A DNA stretch of 58,898 bases from Clostridia bacterium (GTDB taxonomy: Bacteria; Bacillota; Clostridia; Oscillospirales; Acutalibacteraceae): positions 1-58,898 of the forward strand of contig JAFUPX010000044.1 of assembly GCA_017472575.1 (NCBI GenBank), given 5' to 3'. Shown here in pieces: positions 17,172-27,313 of this stretch. The notes under the pieces were generated by a model. The model was not told the origin of the DNA and ran no database searches. It saw only the letters and a list, made by a program, of their open reading frames with translations. The first letter of the stretch is position 1. Each line of letters begins with the position of its first letter. The position numbers and the translations under genes are program-made.

Positions 17172-18068
17172 ATGATTTACACAGTTACTTTCAATCCGGC
17201 ACTGGATTATGTTATTTACACGGATAATTTAGCGATTGGAAAAACCAACCGCTCCCTTAAAGAAAATATCTTTTTTGGGGGAAAGGGGATAAATGTTTCG
17301 GTTGTTTTGTCTAGGCTGGGAGTATGCACAACAGCGCTCGGTTTTACAGCCGGCTTTACAGGAGAGGCTCTTGAAGCTTATCTTGATAAAGAAAATATTA
17401 AAACCGATTTTATAAGGCTAAAGCAGGGGAATACCCGAATAAATGTAAAGCTTAAGGGCGAAAATGAAACCGAGATAAACGCGGCAGGTCCTGAAATAAC
17501 AGAAGCGGATATAGAAATGCTTTTTGAAAAGCTCAACAGTATAAAAAGCGGAGATGTGCTTGTGCTTTCGGGAAGTGTTCCTAAAACAGTGAAAAAGGAT
17601 ATTTATGCGCGTATACTTTTATTTGTACAGAATAAAGGAATAAAAACGGTTGTAGATGCAGCAGGAGAGCTTCTTTTAAGTGCTTTAAAGCATAAGCCGT
17701 TTTTGATTAAGCCTAATATTGATGAGCTTGCGGAAATATCGGGCAGAGAATTGAAGTCTGCCGAGGATATATCAGCTGCCGCTTTAAAATTAAAAGAATT
17801 GGGAGCGGTTAATGTTCTTGTGTCAATGGGCAAAAACGGAGCCTTGCTGATTGATGAATTCGGCGGTGTTCATTTAAAACAGGCACTTGGAGGAGAGCCT
17901 GTTAACACAGTCGGCGCGGGCGACTCAATGGTTGCAGGATTTTTAGCGGGCTGTGAAAAGGGATATGAATATGCTTTAAGACTGAGCCTTGCCTCCGGCG
18001 GAGCTACCGCCTGTTCTGAGGATTTAGCAACAAAAGAACAGATAGAAGAATTATTGAAAACAGTATAG
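17172..18068 (+). CDS. PfkB-family 1-phosphofructokinase-like sugar kinase
   Basis: A 298-residue ribokinase-fold kinase of the 1-phosphofructokinase/tagatose-6-phosphate kinase subfamily. The N-terminus MIYTVTFNPALDYVIY (1-16) and GGKGINVS (36-43) are typical of FruK/LacC, and the PfkB signature with anion hole and base is NTVGAGDSM (245-253). No fructose PTS or regulator gene is adjacent, so fructose-1-phosphate is only the default substrate. It lies 2 bases after glnN and 20 bases before metY, an unusual operon partner for both. Confidence 0.85.
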   Translation: MIYTVTFNPALDYVIYTDNLAIGKTNRSLKENIFFGGKGINVSVVLSRLGVCTTALGFTAGFTGEALEAYLDKENIKTDFIRLKQGNTRINVKLKGENETEINAAGPEITEADIEMLFEKLNSIKSGDVLVLSGSVPKTVKKDIYARILLFVQNKGIKTVVDAAGELLLSALKHKPFLIKPNIDELAEISGRELKSAEDISAAALKLKELGAVNVLVSMGKNGALLIDEFGGVHLKQALGGEPVNTVGAGDSMVAGFLAGCEKGYEYALRLSLASGGATACSEDLATKEQIEELLKTV

Positions 18069-18088
18069 TTTGAAAGGAATTTATATAT

Positions 18089-19378
18089 ATGAAAGATACA
18101 AGCTTTGAAACTAAATGTATACAGTCGGGATATGTTCCCGGAAACGGAGAACCGAGACAGATTCCTATTATTCAAAGTACTACCTTTAAGTATAATACAA
18201 GCGAGGATATGGGTAAGCTTTTCGACCTTGAGGCAAGCGGATATTTCTATACCCGTCTTCAAAATCCTACCAACGATTATGTTGCCGCTAAAATAGCCGC
18301 GTTAGAGGGAGGAACAGCCGCTATGCTTACCTCCTCAGGTCAGGCGGCATCGTTTTACAGTATTTTTAATATTGCTTCATGCGGAGACCATATAGTTTCT
18401 TCTGCTACTATTTACGGAGGTACCTATAATTTATTTGCTGTTACAATGAAGCGTATGGGAATAGATTTTACTTTCGTTTCTCCCGAATGCTCGGACGAGG
18501 AGTTAGAAGCCGCTTTCCGTCCCAACACAAAGGCGGTTTTCGGTGAGACTATTGCCAATCCTGCGCTTGTAGTGCTTGATATTGAAAGATTTGCAAATGC
18601 TGCCCACGCGCATGGTGTTCCGCTGATTATAGACAATACCTTTGCAACTCCTTATCTTTGCCGTCCGTTTGAGTTTGGTGCGGATATCGTAACACATTCA
18701 ACCACAAAGTATATGGACGGTCACGGTGCATCAACCGGAGGCTGTATAGTAGACAGCGGCAAGTTTGACTGGACGAAGTATCCTGATAAATTCCCCGGAC
18801 TTTGCACTCCTGATGAAAGCTATCACGGTGTTACCTACACAGAGCGTTTCGGCTTGGAGGGCGCGTATATAACAAAAGCTACTGCTCAGCTAATGCGTGA
18901 CTTCGGCTCTATCCAGTCTCCCCAGAACGCATTTTATATTAATCTGGGGCTTGAGAGCTTGCCGGTGCGTATGGAGCGTCACAGCGCAAACGCAAAGAAA
19001 ATTGCCGAGTATCTTTCGACCAATGATAAAATTTCGTGGGTTAAATACAGCGGACTAAAAGGTGATAAATATTACGAGCTTGCTCAAAAATATCTGCCCA
19101 AAGGCTCCTGTGGAGTTGTAAGCTTCGGAGTTAAGGGTGGAAGAAAAGCGGCTGAGGCCTTTATGAAAAATTTAAAGTTAGCGGCTATTGAAACTCATGT
19201 TGCGGACGCGAGAACCTGTTGTCTGCATCCGGCGAGCGCAACTCACCGCCAGATGAATGACGAGGAGCTTATCGCGGCGGGAGTATCGCCAGACCTTGTA
19301 AGATATTCGGTAGGTCTTGAAAATGCAGACGACCTTATTGCCGATATAGAGCAAGCTCTAAATTCTATAAAACTATAA
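18089..19378 (+). CDS. metY: O-acetylhomoserine sulfhydrylase (MetY type)
   Basis: A PLP enzyme of the Cys/Met metabolism family that forms homocysteine from O-acetylhomoserine and sulfide. The 429-residue length, with the extra insert relative to MetB/MetC ([18 protein letters not shown], about 230-247), is typical of MetY. The PLP lysine lies in [13 protein letters not shown] (about 206-218) and the [10 protein letters not shown] block is at about 52-61. It is followed 40 bases later by metA, whose Glu111 predicts an acetyl product, so both form a coherent acetyl-dependent methionine route. Confidence 0.94.
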   Translation: MKDTSFETKCIQSGYVPGNGEPRQIPIIQSTTFKYNTSEDMGKLFDLEASGYFYTRLQNPTNDYVAAKIAALEGGTAAMLTSSGQAASFYSIFNIASCGDHIVSSATIYGGTYNLFAVTMKRMGIDFTFVSPECSDEELEAAFRPNTKAVFGETIANPALVVLDIERFANAAHAHGVPLIIDNTFATPYLCRPFEFGADIVTHSTTKYMDGHGASTGGCIVDSGKFDWTKYPDKFPGLCTPDESYHGVTYTERFGLEGAYITKATAQLMRDFGSIQSPQNAFYINLGLESLPVRMERHSANAKKIAEYLSTNDKISWVKYSGLKGDKYYELAQKYLPKGSCGVVSFGVKGGRKAAEAFMKNLKLAAIETHVADARTCCLHPASATHRQMNDEELIAAGVSPDLVRYSVGLENADDLIADIEQALNSIKL

Positions 19379-19418
19379 AATTATAAAGTATAATAATCAA
19401 AAAAAGGAGGAGAAGTTT

Positions 19419-20342
19419 ATGCCGATTAAGATTCCAAATGCACTTCCGGCAACAGAAACACTGCAAGGGGAAAATATCTTTGTTATGACAGAGACACGCG
19501 CTCTTTCTCAGGATATACGTCCCTTAAAAATACTGTTGCTTAATTTAATGCCTACTAAGATAGAAACCGAAACCCAGTTGGCAAGACTTCTCGGCAATAC
19601 ACCCTTACAGGTTGAGCTTGAGCTTATCCATACAAAGACACACGTTTCTAAAAATGTATCGGAAGAGCATATGCTGGCATTTTATAAAACCTTTGAGGAT
19701 GTAAAGGAAGAAAAGTTTGACGGTATGATAATAACCGGAGCTCCTGTTGAAAAAATGCCCTTTGAGGAGGTAGAATACTGGGAGGAGCTCTGCGATATAA
19801 TGGAGTGGAGCAAAACAAATGTTACAAGCACCTTTCATATTTGCTGGGGTGCTCAGGCTGGGCTTTATTATCATTTCGGAATAAATAAGTATCCAATGGA
19901 GAAAAAGCTCTCGGGTGTTTACCGCCACAAGGTGGAACGCCGTTCCTCAATGCTTTTCAGAGGAGCTGACGATGTGTTTATGGCTCCTCATTCAAGGTAT
20001 ACAACCGTTAAAAGAGAGGATATAGAAAAGGAACCGCAGCTCAGAATTATTGCTTCATCAGATGAAGCTGGTATTTATGCTCTCGCTACAGATTCGGGTA
20101 AGCAGATTTTTATAATGGGTCACTCCGAGTATGATGGGGAAACTCTTAAAAATGAATATTTAAGGGATAAAAAAGCCGGAATAGAATGTGAAGTGCCTGT
20201 AAATTATTTTCCTGATGACGATGATACAAAGCAACCTCTGGTTTCCTGGCGGGCTCACGCAAATCTGGTTTATTCAAACTGGTTAAACTATTATGTATAT
20301 CAGGTAACACCTTACGATATAAAAGAATCAAAAACTGACTAA
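19419..20342 (+). CDS. metA: Homoserine O-acetyltransferase (MetA fold)
   Basis: Activates homoserine for methionine synthesis. The 307-residue protein has the MetA catalytic Cys142 in [16 protein letters not shown] and a GHSEYD block for the His/Glu part of the triad. The acyl-CoA selectivity position is Glu111 ([13 protein letters not shown]); in characterised MetA proteins Glu here gives acetyl-CoA use and Gly gives succinyl-CoA use, so this should be an acetyltransferase despite the usual 'succinyltransferase' name. SD AAAGGAGGAG is strong. The preceding metY uses the product. Confidence 0.94.
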   Translation: MPIKIPNALPATETLQGENIFVMTETRALSQDIRPLKILLLNLMPTKIETETQLARLLGNTPLQVELELIHTKTHVSKNVSEEHMLAFYKTFEDVKEEKFDGMIITGAPVEKMPFEEVEYWEELCDIMEWSKTNVTSTFHICWGAQAGLYYHFGINKYPMEKKLSGVYRHKVERRSSMLFRGADDVFMAPHSRYTTVKREDIEKEPQLRIIASSDEAGIYALATDSGKQIFIMGHSEYDGETLKNEYLRDKKAGIECEVPVNYFPDDDDTKQPLVSWRAHANLVYSNWLNYYVYQVTPYDIKESKTD

Positions 20343-20349
20343 TTTTCGG

Positions 20350-20530
20350 TTGACAAAAATATGCTTGTATGATATACTTTAAAGGATGAATCTTTAAGTG
20401 CGATACAGAGATATCGGCAAGATTTTTACCTGTTTAATAAATAGCCTTTAAGTGCGCTCTTTTTTAGAGCTTTGCGCTTGTGCCTTTTAATTAAAACAAA
20501 AGTCTTGCCTGTATCGGCGAGACTTTTTTA
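20350..20530 (+). promoter_or_regulatory. Promoter and attenuator leader of the pyr operon
   Basis: TTGACA (20350-20355) and TATACT (20373-20378), spacer 17. The leader then holds (i) hairpin ATCTT...AAGAT (20390-20423) with inner CGATA/TATCG around the hexaloop CAGAGA (20406-20411), which matches the CNGNGA loop of PyrR-binding hairpins; (ii) a middle hairpin AAGTGC/GCGCTT with inner GCTCT/AGAGC; (iii) a terminator AAAGTCTTGCC / GGCGAGACTTT (20499-20509 with 20516-20526) with T-run. GGCAAGATTTTT (20416-20427) and CGATACAG (20401-20408) are complementary to the terminator's 5' arm and loop, so an antiterminator can form. UMP-bound PyrR should favour termination. Confidence 0.78.
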
Positions 20531-20546
20531 ATTAGGAGAATGAAGA

Positions 20547-21758
20547 ATGGCTAAAGCAGAAAACACTCAGGCAATAAAAAAAGAAAACGGCTTTTGCGCT
20601 TGTGATTTTGCCAAAGAGTTTTTATCTGTTAATTTCCCTGAGTATAATTCTCCCCATTTTACCGTTATTCCCGGTTTTTGCGATGTGCATGTGCATTTTC
20701 GTGAACCGGGTTTTTTGTATAAGGAGAGCATTCTTTCAGGCTCTATGTCAGCGGCAAGGGGCGGATATACGGACGTTTGTACGATGCCCAACTTAAATCC
20801 TGTGCCGGACAGTGCTGAAAATTTAGAGCTTCAGCTTAAGGCTATAAAAGAAACCGCTAAAATAAGGGTTCACCCGTACGGCGCGATAACAGTAGGTCAA
20901 AAAGGCGAACAGCTTGCTGATTTGGAAGCTATGGCTGAAAAAGTTATAGCCTTTTCGGACGACGGCAGAGGTGTTCAGTCTGCAGAAATGATGCGGTCAG
21001 CAATGATTAAGGCAAAAGCTTTGGGTAAAATAATAGTTGCTCACTGCGAGGATAATTCACTGCTTAACGGCGGATACATCCACAAGGGCGAATATGCGTT
21101 GAAGCATGGTCATAAGGGAATATGCAGTGAAAGCGAGTATCTGCCTATTGCGAGGGATATTGAGCTTGTTAAACAAACCGGCTGTGCTTACCATGTTTGC
21201 CATATATCAACCAAGGAAAGCGTTGACATAATAAGAAAGGCAAAGAGCGAAGGGGTAAACATAACCTGCGAAACCGCTCCGCATTATCTTATTATGGACG
21301 ATAGCTTTTTAAAAGAGGACGGACGCTTTAAAATGAATCCTCCTCTAAGAGCAAAAGAGGACAGGCTGGCTTTGATAGAGGGAATAAAGGACGGTACTAT
21401 TGATATAATAGCTACAGACCACGCTCCCCACTCTTTGGAGGAAAAATCAAAAGGCCTTGAAGGCAGTGCATTTGGAATAGTAGGTCTTGAAACCGCTTTT
21501 GCAGCTCTTTATACCTATCTTGTGAAGACCGGTGTAATAACCCTTGAAAAACTGATAGAGCTTATGGCGCAAAATCCAAGAAAAAGATTTAACATTCCTT
21601 TCTCAAATGATTTTTCAGTCTGGAATTTAAATAAAGAATATACTGTTAACCCTGATGAGTTTTTATCTAAGGGAAGGTCAACTCCATTTGAGGGTATGAG
21701 ACTTACAGGCGAGTGTGTGCTCACAGTGAGCAACGGAAAAGTAGTTTATAAATTATAA
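20547..21758 (+). CDS. pyrC: Dihydroorotase
   Basis: Cyclises carbamoyl-aspartate to dihydroorotate. The 403-residue amidohydrolase shows the metal-binding HxH in FCDVHVHFREPG (45-56), MPNLNPVPD, and the later ATDHAPHS block. These are features of class I (PyrC of Gram-positives). It is the first gene after the attenuator leader; ATG 20547 follows TTAGGAG. Putting pyrC before carB is compatible with one transcript through pyrI. Confidence 0.95.
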   Translation: MAKAENTQAIKKENGFCACDFAKEFLSVNFPEYNSPHFTVIPGFCDVHVHFREPGFLYKESILSGSMSAARGGYTDVCTMPNLNPVPDSAENLELQLKAIKETAKIRVHPYGAITVGQKGEQLADLEAMAEKVIAFSDDGRGVQSAEMMRSAMIKAKALGKIIVAHCEDNSLLNGGYIHKGEYALKHGHKGICSESEYLPIARDIELVKQTGCAYHVCHISTKESVDIIRKAKSEGVNITCETAPHYLIMDDSFLKEDGRFKMNPPLRAKEDRLALIEGIKDGTIDIIATDHAPHSLEEKSKGLEGSAFGIVGLETAFAALYTYLVKTGVITLEKLIELMAQNPRKRFNIPFSNDFSVWNLNKEYTVNPDEFLSKGRSTPFEGMRLTGECVLTVSNGKVVYKL

Positions 21759-21782
21759 TTTAGAATATACGGAGGCTTATTT

Positions 21783-24700
21783 ATGGCAAAAAGAACAGAC
21801 ATCAAAAAGATTTTAATTATCGGCTCAGGCCCTATCGTTATAGGTCAGGCTGCTGAGTTTGACTATGCCGGAACACAGGCTTGTCTGGCTTTAAAGGAGG
21901 AGGGCTACGAGGTAGTTCTCTGCAATTCAAACCCTGCAACAATTATGACCGATACCACCATAGCCGATAAGGTTTATATGGAGCCGCTGACACTCGAATA
22001 TATAGCAAAAATTTTACGCTATGAAAGACCTGACGCTATCGTCCCCGGTATCGGCGGACAGACAGGTCTTAACCTTGCTATGCAGCTTGAGAAAAAAGGT
22101 ATCCTTAAAGAGTGCGGAGTTGAGCTTTTGGGTACAAACAGTGCCAGCATTGAAAGAGCTGAGGACAGAGAGCTTTTCAAAGAGCTTTGCCAGTCTATCG
22201 GCGAGCCTACTATACCCTCCGAAATAACATATAATCTTGAAGAAGCTAAAAAGGCGGCAAAGGATATCGGTTATCCGGTAGTTCTGCGCCCCGCGTTTAC
22301 TTTGGGCGGCACAGGCGGCGGCTTTGCTTACAATGAGGAGGAGCTTGTTGAGGTTGGTCTTAACGCATTTAAGCTTTCTCCTGTTCATCAGGTGCTTATT
22401 GAGAAGAGCGTTAAGGGCTATAAGGAAATTGAGTTCGAGGTTATGCGTGACTCTAACGATAAGGCAATAACCATCTGCGGTATGGAGAATATCGACCCTG
22501 TAGGTGTTCATACCGGTGACTCGATAGTTGTTGCTCCTATTATGACACTTAATGACCACGATTTAAAAATGCTTAACGACAGCGCGATAAAAATTATCCG
22601 CGAGCTTAAAATTGAGGGCGGCTGTAATGTTCAGTTTGCGCTTAATCCCGAAAGCAGCGAATACTATCTTATCGAGGTTAACCCCAGAGTTTCACGCTCT
22701 TCGGCACTTGCCTCCAAGGCGAGCGGATATCCTATTGCCAGAGTAACCGCTAAAATTGCCGTAGGTATGGCGCTTGAGGATATATCTATCGCTAACACTA
22801 CTGCCGCATTTGAGCCGAGCCTTGATTATGTTGTTGCAAAGCTCCCGAGATTTCCATTTGATAAGTTTGCCTCTGCACCTAATGTTTTGGGTACCCAGAT
22901 GAAGGCAACAGGTGAGGTTATGGGCATAGGCTCAAATCTTGAAGAATGCTTGCTGAAATCGGTTCGCTCACTTGAAATCGGAGCAGACCACTTCTATCTG
23001 CCTAAGTTTGACGGTAAAACTGAGGATGAGCTTTTATCTTATATTTCCGAGTTTAAGGACGATAACATCTTTGCTATAGCAGAGCTTATGCGCTTGGGTG
23101 TGAGCGTAGAGGAGCTTCATAAGGTAACAATGATAACGGACTACTTCTTAGATTCGGTTAAGAAAATAGTTGATATGGAAAGTACACTCGCAACCCATAA
23201 AAATGATATAGAAACTCTTAAAGCAGCCAAGAAAATGGGCTTCTCGGATAAGTTTATTGCCAAGCTCTGGAACTGTGACGAGATAGAGATTTTCAACACA
23301 AGAAAGCAGAAGAATATCTTCCCTGTATACAAAATGGTTGATACCTGCCATACAAATGCATATATTCCTTATTTCTATTCTTCCTATACGGATGAAAACG
23401 CATCTGTATTGACAGATAAGAAAAAGATAGTAGTTTTGGGTGCAGGTCCAATCCGTATCGGTCAGGGTGTTGAGTTTGACTATTCAACTGTTCACGCTGT
23501 AACAACTATTAAAAAATCCGGTTATGAGGCTATTATTATTAACAACAACCCTGAGACAGTTTCTACCGACTATACAACTGCGGACAAGCTGTATTTTGAA
23601 CCGCTCACTCCCGAGGATGTTATGAACATAATCGAGTTTGAAAAGCCGGACGGTGTTATAGCTTCTCTCGGCGGTCAGACCGCCATTAACCTTGCCGAGC
23701 CGCTTATGAAGCGCGGAGTTAAGATAATCGGTACCGACTGCGAGGCTATTGAACGAGCTGAAAACAGAGACAGCTTTGAAAAAATTCTCGAAGAGCTTAA
23801 TATTCCTCAGCCTCAGGGTAAGGCGGTTACAAGGATTGAGGACGGCATAAAAGCCGCTAACGAGATAGGTTATCCTGTGCTTGTTCGCCCGAGCTTTGTT
23901 TTGGGCGGCAGAGCTATGCAGATAGTTGCTAATGAAGCACAGTTAGTTAACTATCTCAAAACCGCTGTTGAAATTGATGAAGATAAGCCGGTATTGGTTG
24001 ATAAATATATTCAGGGAAAAGAGGTTGAGGTTGACGCTATCTGCGACGGCCGCGATGTATTCGTTCCCGGAATTATGGAGCTTGTTGAGAGAACAGGTAT
24101 CCACTCGGGCGACTCAATAAGCGTTTACCCCGCTTTCAGTATTTCGGATAAGGTTAAGGGTATAATTCTCCAATATGCTAAAAAGTTAGGCTTAGGTATC
24201 GGAATAGTAGGTCTTTACAATATCCAGTTTATTGTTGACAGCAGTGAGAATGTTTATATAATCGAGGTTAATCCGCGCTCTTCAAGAACGGTTCCGTTCC
24301 TTTCAAAGGCAACTGGCTACAGCCTTGCCGATATCGCAACCGAGGTTATTATGGGCAAATCACTAAAGGAGCAGGGCATATTTGATATCTACCCAACCGA
24401 GAAAAAGCGTTGGTATGTTAAGGTTCCGGTGTTCTCCTTTAACAAGATAAGAGGACTTGACGCTTACCTCTCTCCCGAAATGAAGTCCACAGGTGAGGCT
24501 ATCGGTTATGACGATAAGCTCAACCGCGCTTTGTATAAGGCTTTGCAGGCTTCGGGTATGCATTTGCAGAATTACGGTACTGTTTTTGCAACTATTGCCG
24601 ATAAGGATAAGGACGAGGCACTGCCTCTTATCAGACGCTTCTATAACTTAGGCTTTAATATTATGGCAACACAGGGCACTGCCGAATTCTTAAAGAGCAA

Positions 24701-24956
24701 CGGAATAAGAACCCACATTTTGCAGAAGATAAGCGATAATTCAGAGGAAATTCCCGATGCTATCCGTCAGGGCTACATTGCTTATGTTATCAATACAAAG
24801 GATATAGGCTCTGCAGGGGAAGAGAGTGACGGTTATCAGATAAGACGCTGTGCAACAGATAATAATGTTACTATCTTCACAGCTCTTGATACTGTTAAGG
24901 TTCTGCTTGATGTTCTTGAGGAAACTACCTTAACTATTTCAACAATTGATGCATAG
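21783..24956 (+). CDS. carB: Carbamoyl-phosphate synthase large subunit
   Basis: Makes carbamoyl phosphate from bicarbonate, ammonia and two ATP. The 1057 residues contain two homologous ATP-grasp halves: the first starts IKKILIIGSGPIVIGQAAEFDYAG (residues 6-29), the second repeats the pattern in VVLGAGPIRIGQGVEFDYS (about 550-568). The last ~120 residues are the MGS-like allosteric domain. SD GGAGG precedes ATG 21783. The glutamine-hydrolysing partner carA is not in this operon or window, so it must lie elsewhere. pyrK follows at once. Confidence 0.96.
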   Translation: MAKRTDIKKILIIGSGPIVIGQAAEFDYAGTQACLALKEEGYEVVLCNSNPATIMTDTTIADKVYMEPLTLEYIAKILRYERPDAIVPGIGGQTGLNLAMQLEKKGILKECGVELLGTNSASIERAEDRELFKELCQSIGEPTIPSEITYNLEEAKKAAKDIGYPVVLRPAFTLGGTGGGFAYNEEELVEVGLNAFKLSPVHQVLIEKSVKGYKEIEFEVMRDSNDKAITICGMENIDPVGVHTGDSIVVAPIMTLNDHDLKMLNDSAIKIIRELKIEGGCNVQFALNPESSEYYLIEVNPRVSRSSALASKASGYPIARVTAKIAVGMALEDISIANTTAAFEPSLDYVVAKLPRFPFDKFASAPNVLGTQMKATGEVMGIGSNLEECLLKSVRSLEIGADHFYLPKFDGKTEDELLSYISEFKDDNIFAIAELMRLGVSVEELHKVTMITDYFLDSVKKIVDMESTLATHKNDIETLKAAKKMGFSDKFIAKLWNCDEIEIFNTRKQKNIFPVYKMVDTCHTNAYIPYFYSSYTDENASVLTDKKKIVVLGAGPIRIGQGVEFDYSTVHAVTTIKKSGYEAIIINNNPETVSTDYTTADKLYFEPLTPEDVMNIIEFEKPDGVIASLGGQTAINLAEPLMKRGVKIIGTDCEAIERAENRDSFEKILEELNIPQPQGKAVTRIEDGIKAANEIGYPVLVRPSFVLGGRAMQIVANEAQLVNYLKTAVEIDEDKPVLVDKYIQGKEVEVDAICDGRDVFVPGIMELVERTGIHSGDSISVYPAFSISDKVKGIILQYAKKLGLGIGIVGLYNIQFIVDSSENVYIIEVNPRSSRTVPFLSKATGYSLADIATEVIMGKSLKEQGIFDIYPTEKKRWYVKVPVFSFNKIRGLDAYLSPEMKSTGEAIGYDDKLNRALYKALQASGMHLQNYGTVFATIADKDKDEALPLIRRFYNLGFNIMATQGTAEFLKSNGIRTHILQKISDNSEEIPDAIRQGYIAYVINTKDIGSAGEESDGYQIRRCATDNNVTIFTALDTVKVLLDVLEETTLTISTIDA

Positions 24957-24969
24957 GATAAAAAGAATA

Positions 24970-25701
24970 ATGAAACAGAGTTTTTTTGAAATAAAAAGCA
25001 ATACTGCCTTAACTGACAGTATTATGAAAATGGAATTAAAGGGCGATACCTCCGAGATAACCCGGTCCGGACAGTTTATTAATATTAAGCTGGAGGAAAA
25101 GTTTCTGCGCCGCCCGATTTCGGTTTGTGACTGCGAGGGCGATACCGTAACTATAATTTATAAGATTGTAGGAGCAGGTACTGAACAGATGAGCCGAAAG
25201 AGAAAGGGCAGTCTTGATATTTTAACCGGTCTCGGCAACGGCTACGACACTTCGCTTAGCGGAGAAAAGCCGTTGCTTATAGGCGGAGGAGTAGGAGTAC
25301 CTCCTCTTTATATGCTGGCTAAAAAATTAATAGGCGAGGGCAAAAAGGTCTCTGTAATTTTAGGCTTTAATACTAAATCGGAAATATTCTATGAAAAAGA
25401 GTTTGCAGATTTAGGCTGTGAAGTTACTGTTACAACGGTTGACGGCTCGTACGGAACAAAAGGCTTTGTAACAAATGCAATGGATAGGGAATATAGCCAT
25501 ATATATACCTGCGGACCGGAGCCGATGTTAAAAGCGGTTTATAATGAAAGCAAAACGTCAGGTCAGTTCAGCTTTGAAGAAAGAATGGGCTGCGGCTTCG
25601 GTGCGTGTATGGGCTGCTCGTGTAAAACTCTTTACGGAAACAAGAGAATCTGTAAGGACGGTCCTGTGCTTTTAAAGGAGGAAATAATATGGGAAAAATG
25701 A
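24970..25701 (+). CDS. pyrK: Dihydroorotate dehydrogenase B, electron-transfer subunit
   Basis: The FAD and 2Fe-2S subunit that passes electrons from PyrD to NAD+. A ferredoxin-reductase-like N-terminal part (RRPISVCDCEGD) is followed by the NAD site GGGVGVPPLYMLAK and a C-terminal Cys cluster MGCGFGACMGCSC plus a later C (ICKDGP) for the 2Fe-2S centre. I take ATG 24970 (243 residues), because TTG 24946 lies inside carB; AGGAT is placed upstream. The end overlaps pyrD by 13 bases. Confidence 0.94.
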   Translation: MKQSFFEIKSNTALTDSIMKMELKGDTSEITRSGQFINIKLEEKFLRRPISVCDCEGDTVTIIYKIVGAGTEQMSRKRKGSLDILTGLGNGYDTSLSGEKPLLIGGGVGVPPLYMLAKKLIGEGKKVSVILGFNTKSEIFYEKEFADLGCEVTVTTVDGSYGTKGFVTNAMDREYSHIYTCGPEPMLKAVYNESKTSGQFSFEERMGCGFGACMGCSCKTLYGNKRICKDGPVLLKEEIIWEK

Positions 25702-26600
25702 GTGTAAACCTTTGCGGTATAGAGCTTGATAACCCTATAATTCCTGCCTCAGGCACCTTTGGTTACGGCTATGAGTTTGCAGAGCTTTATGATATAAATA
25801 TACTCGGAACCTTTTCGTTTAAGGGAACCACTAAGGATGCAAGATTCGGAAATCCTACTCCGAGAATTGCCGAATGTACCGCCGGTATGATTAACGCGGT
25901 AGGTCTTCAAAACCCAGGTGTTGAAAAAGTTATATCAGAGGAGCTGCCCAAGCTTAAAAAATGCTTTAATAAAAAGGTTATGGCAAATGTAAGCGGATTT
26001 TCGGTCGATGATTATGTTTACACCTGTGAAAAGCTTGATAAATGCGAGCAGGTAGGCTGGCTTGAGGTAAATGTAAGCTGTCCTAATGTTCACGGCGGAG
26101 GAATGAGCTTCGGAACCTCGCCTGAGGCCGCCGCAGAGGTAACTAAAGCGGTTAAGGCGAAAACAACTAAGCCGGTTATAATAAAGCTATCCCCTAATGT
26201 TACCGATATAGTAAGTATAGCCAAGGCTTGCGAGGAAGCGGGAGCGGACGGTATAAGCCTTATAAATACACTTTTAGGTATGCGGATAGACCTTCGTACA
26301 AAAAAGCCGGTTATTGCAAATAAAATGGGCGGTTTTTCGGGAAGTGCGATTTTTCCTGTGGCTGTAAGAATGGTTTATCAGGTTGCAAATGCAGTAAAAA
26401 TACCTGTTGTGGGTATGGGCGGTGTATCAAGTGCCGAGGATGTTATAGAAATGATGCTCGCAGGTGCAACTGCCGTTGAGATAGGCGCGGCAAACTTAGT
26501 TGACCCCTTTATATGCCGTGACATTATAAACGAGTTACCCTCCGTTATGGAGAAATATAAAATAAATTCTTTGAGTGAAATTATAGGAGGAGCAAAATAA
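25689..26600 (+). CDS. pyrD: Dihydroorotate dehydrogenase B, catalytic subunit
   Basis: FMN enzyme oxidising dihydroorotate to orotate. The 303 residues have the class 1 signature NVSCPNVHGGGMSFG with the catalytic Cys (class 1 uses Cys, class 2 uses Ser) and VVGMGGVSSAEDVIEMM near the C-terminus. Together with the overlapping pyrK this is the heterotetrameric, NAD-linked 1B type. Start ATG 25689 follows AGGAGG inside the end of pyrK, so translation is coupled. Confidence 0.96.
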   Translation: MGKMSVNLCGIELDNPIIPASGTFGYGYEFAELYDINILGTFSFKGTTKDARFGNPTPRIAECTAGMINAVGLQNPGVEKVISEELPKLKKCFNKKVMANVSGFSVDDYVYTCEKLDKCEQVGWLEVNVSCPNVHGGGMSFGTSPEAAAEVTKAVKAKTTKPVIIKLSPNVTDIVSIAKACEEAGADGISLINTLLGMRIDLRTKKPVIANKMGGFSGSAIFPVAVRMVYQVANAVKIPVVGMGGVSSAEDVIEMMLAGATAVEIGAANLVDPFICRDIINELPSVMEKYKINSLSEIIGGAK

Positions 26601-27299
26601 ATGGGTAAGGATGTAATAGTAGCCTGTGATTTTTCAAGCAAGGAGGCTGTGATGAGCTTTCTTGATAAGTTCACCGATTGCAAGCCTTTTGTTAAAATCG
26701 GTATGGAGCTTTACTATGCCGAGGGTCCGGCAATCGTTAAGGAAATCAAGGAAAGAGGACATAAGATATTCCTCGATTTAAAGCTGCATGATATTCCTAA
26801 TACGGTTAAAAAATCTATGGCTGTACTATCCCGACTTGATGTTGATATGTGCAATTTACACGCGGCAGGTACGATTACTATGATGCAAGCGGCTTTAGAG
26901 GGTCTTACCAGACCTGACGGCACAAGACCGTTGCTTATAGCGGTAACCCAGCTGACCTCTACCGATCAGGAGAGAATGGAAAATGATTTGCTTATAAAAG
27001 AGCCTATCGACAAGGTGGTTATGCACTATGCGGCAAACGCCGCTAAGGCAGGACTAGACGGTGTAGTTTGCTCACCTTTAGAGGCAGGCAAGGTTCACGA
27101 AATCTGCGGTGAAAAATTTATGACGGTTACCCCCGGTGTACGCTTTGCAGACGGTGACATAGGCGACCAAAAAAGGGTAATGACCCCTGCCGAGGCTAAG
27201 AAGATAGGCTCAGATTACATAGTTGTAGGAAGACCCATAACCGCCGCAGAGGATCCCGTTGCGGCATATAATCGCTGTGTTGCGGAATTTGTTGGATAA
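26601..27299 (+). CDS. pyrF: Orotidine 5'-phosphate decarboxylase
   Basis: Decarboxylates OMP to UMP, the last step of the route. The 232 residues include the catalytic D-x-K-x-x-D motif in [13 protein letters not shown] (about 58-70) and the phosphate-binding end [11 protein letters not shown] and [13 protein letters not shown]. It follows the pyrD stop directly, with AGGAGG upstream, and pyrE starts 15 bases after it. Confidence 0.96.
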   Translation: MGKDVIVACDFSSKEAVMSFLDKFTDCKPFVKIGMELYYAEGPAIVKEIKERGHKIFLDLKLHDIPNTVKKSMAVLSRLDVDMCNLHAAGTITMMQAALEGLTRPDGTRPLLIAVTQLTSTDQERMENDLLIKEPIDKVVMHYAANAAKAGLDGVVCSPLEAGKVHEICGEKFMTVTPGVRFADGDIGDQKRVMTPAEAKKIGSDYIVVGRPITAAEDPVAAYNRCVAEFVG

Positions 27300-27313
27300 A
27301 AGGAGAAGAAATA

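Noticed and set aside
18069-18088. SAM riboswitch before metY
   Set aside because: Only 20 bases separate it from the upstream gene.
22014-22559. 181-codon minus-strand frame inside carB
   Set aside because: Shadow of carB; the plus strand is a fully conserved ATP-grasp domain.
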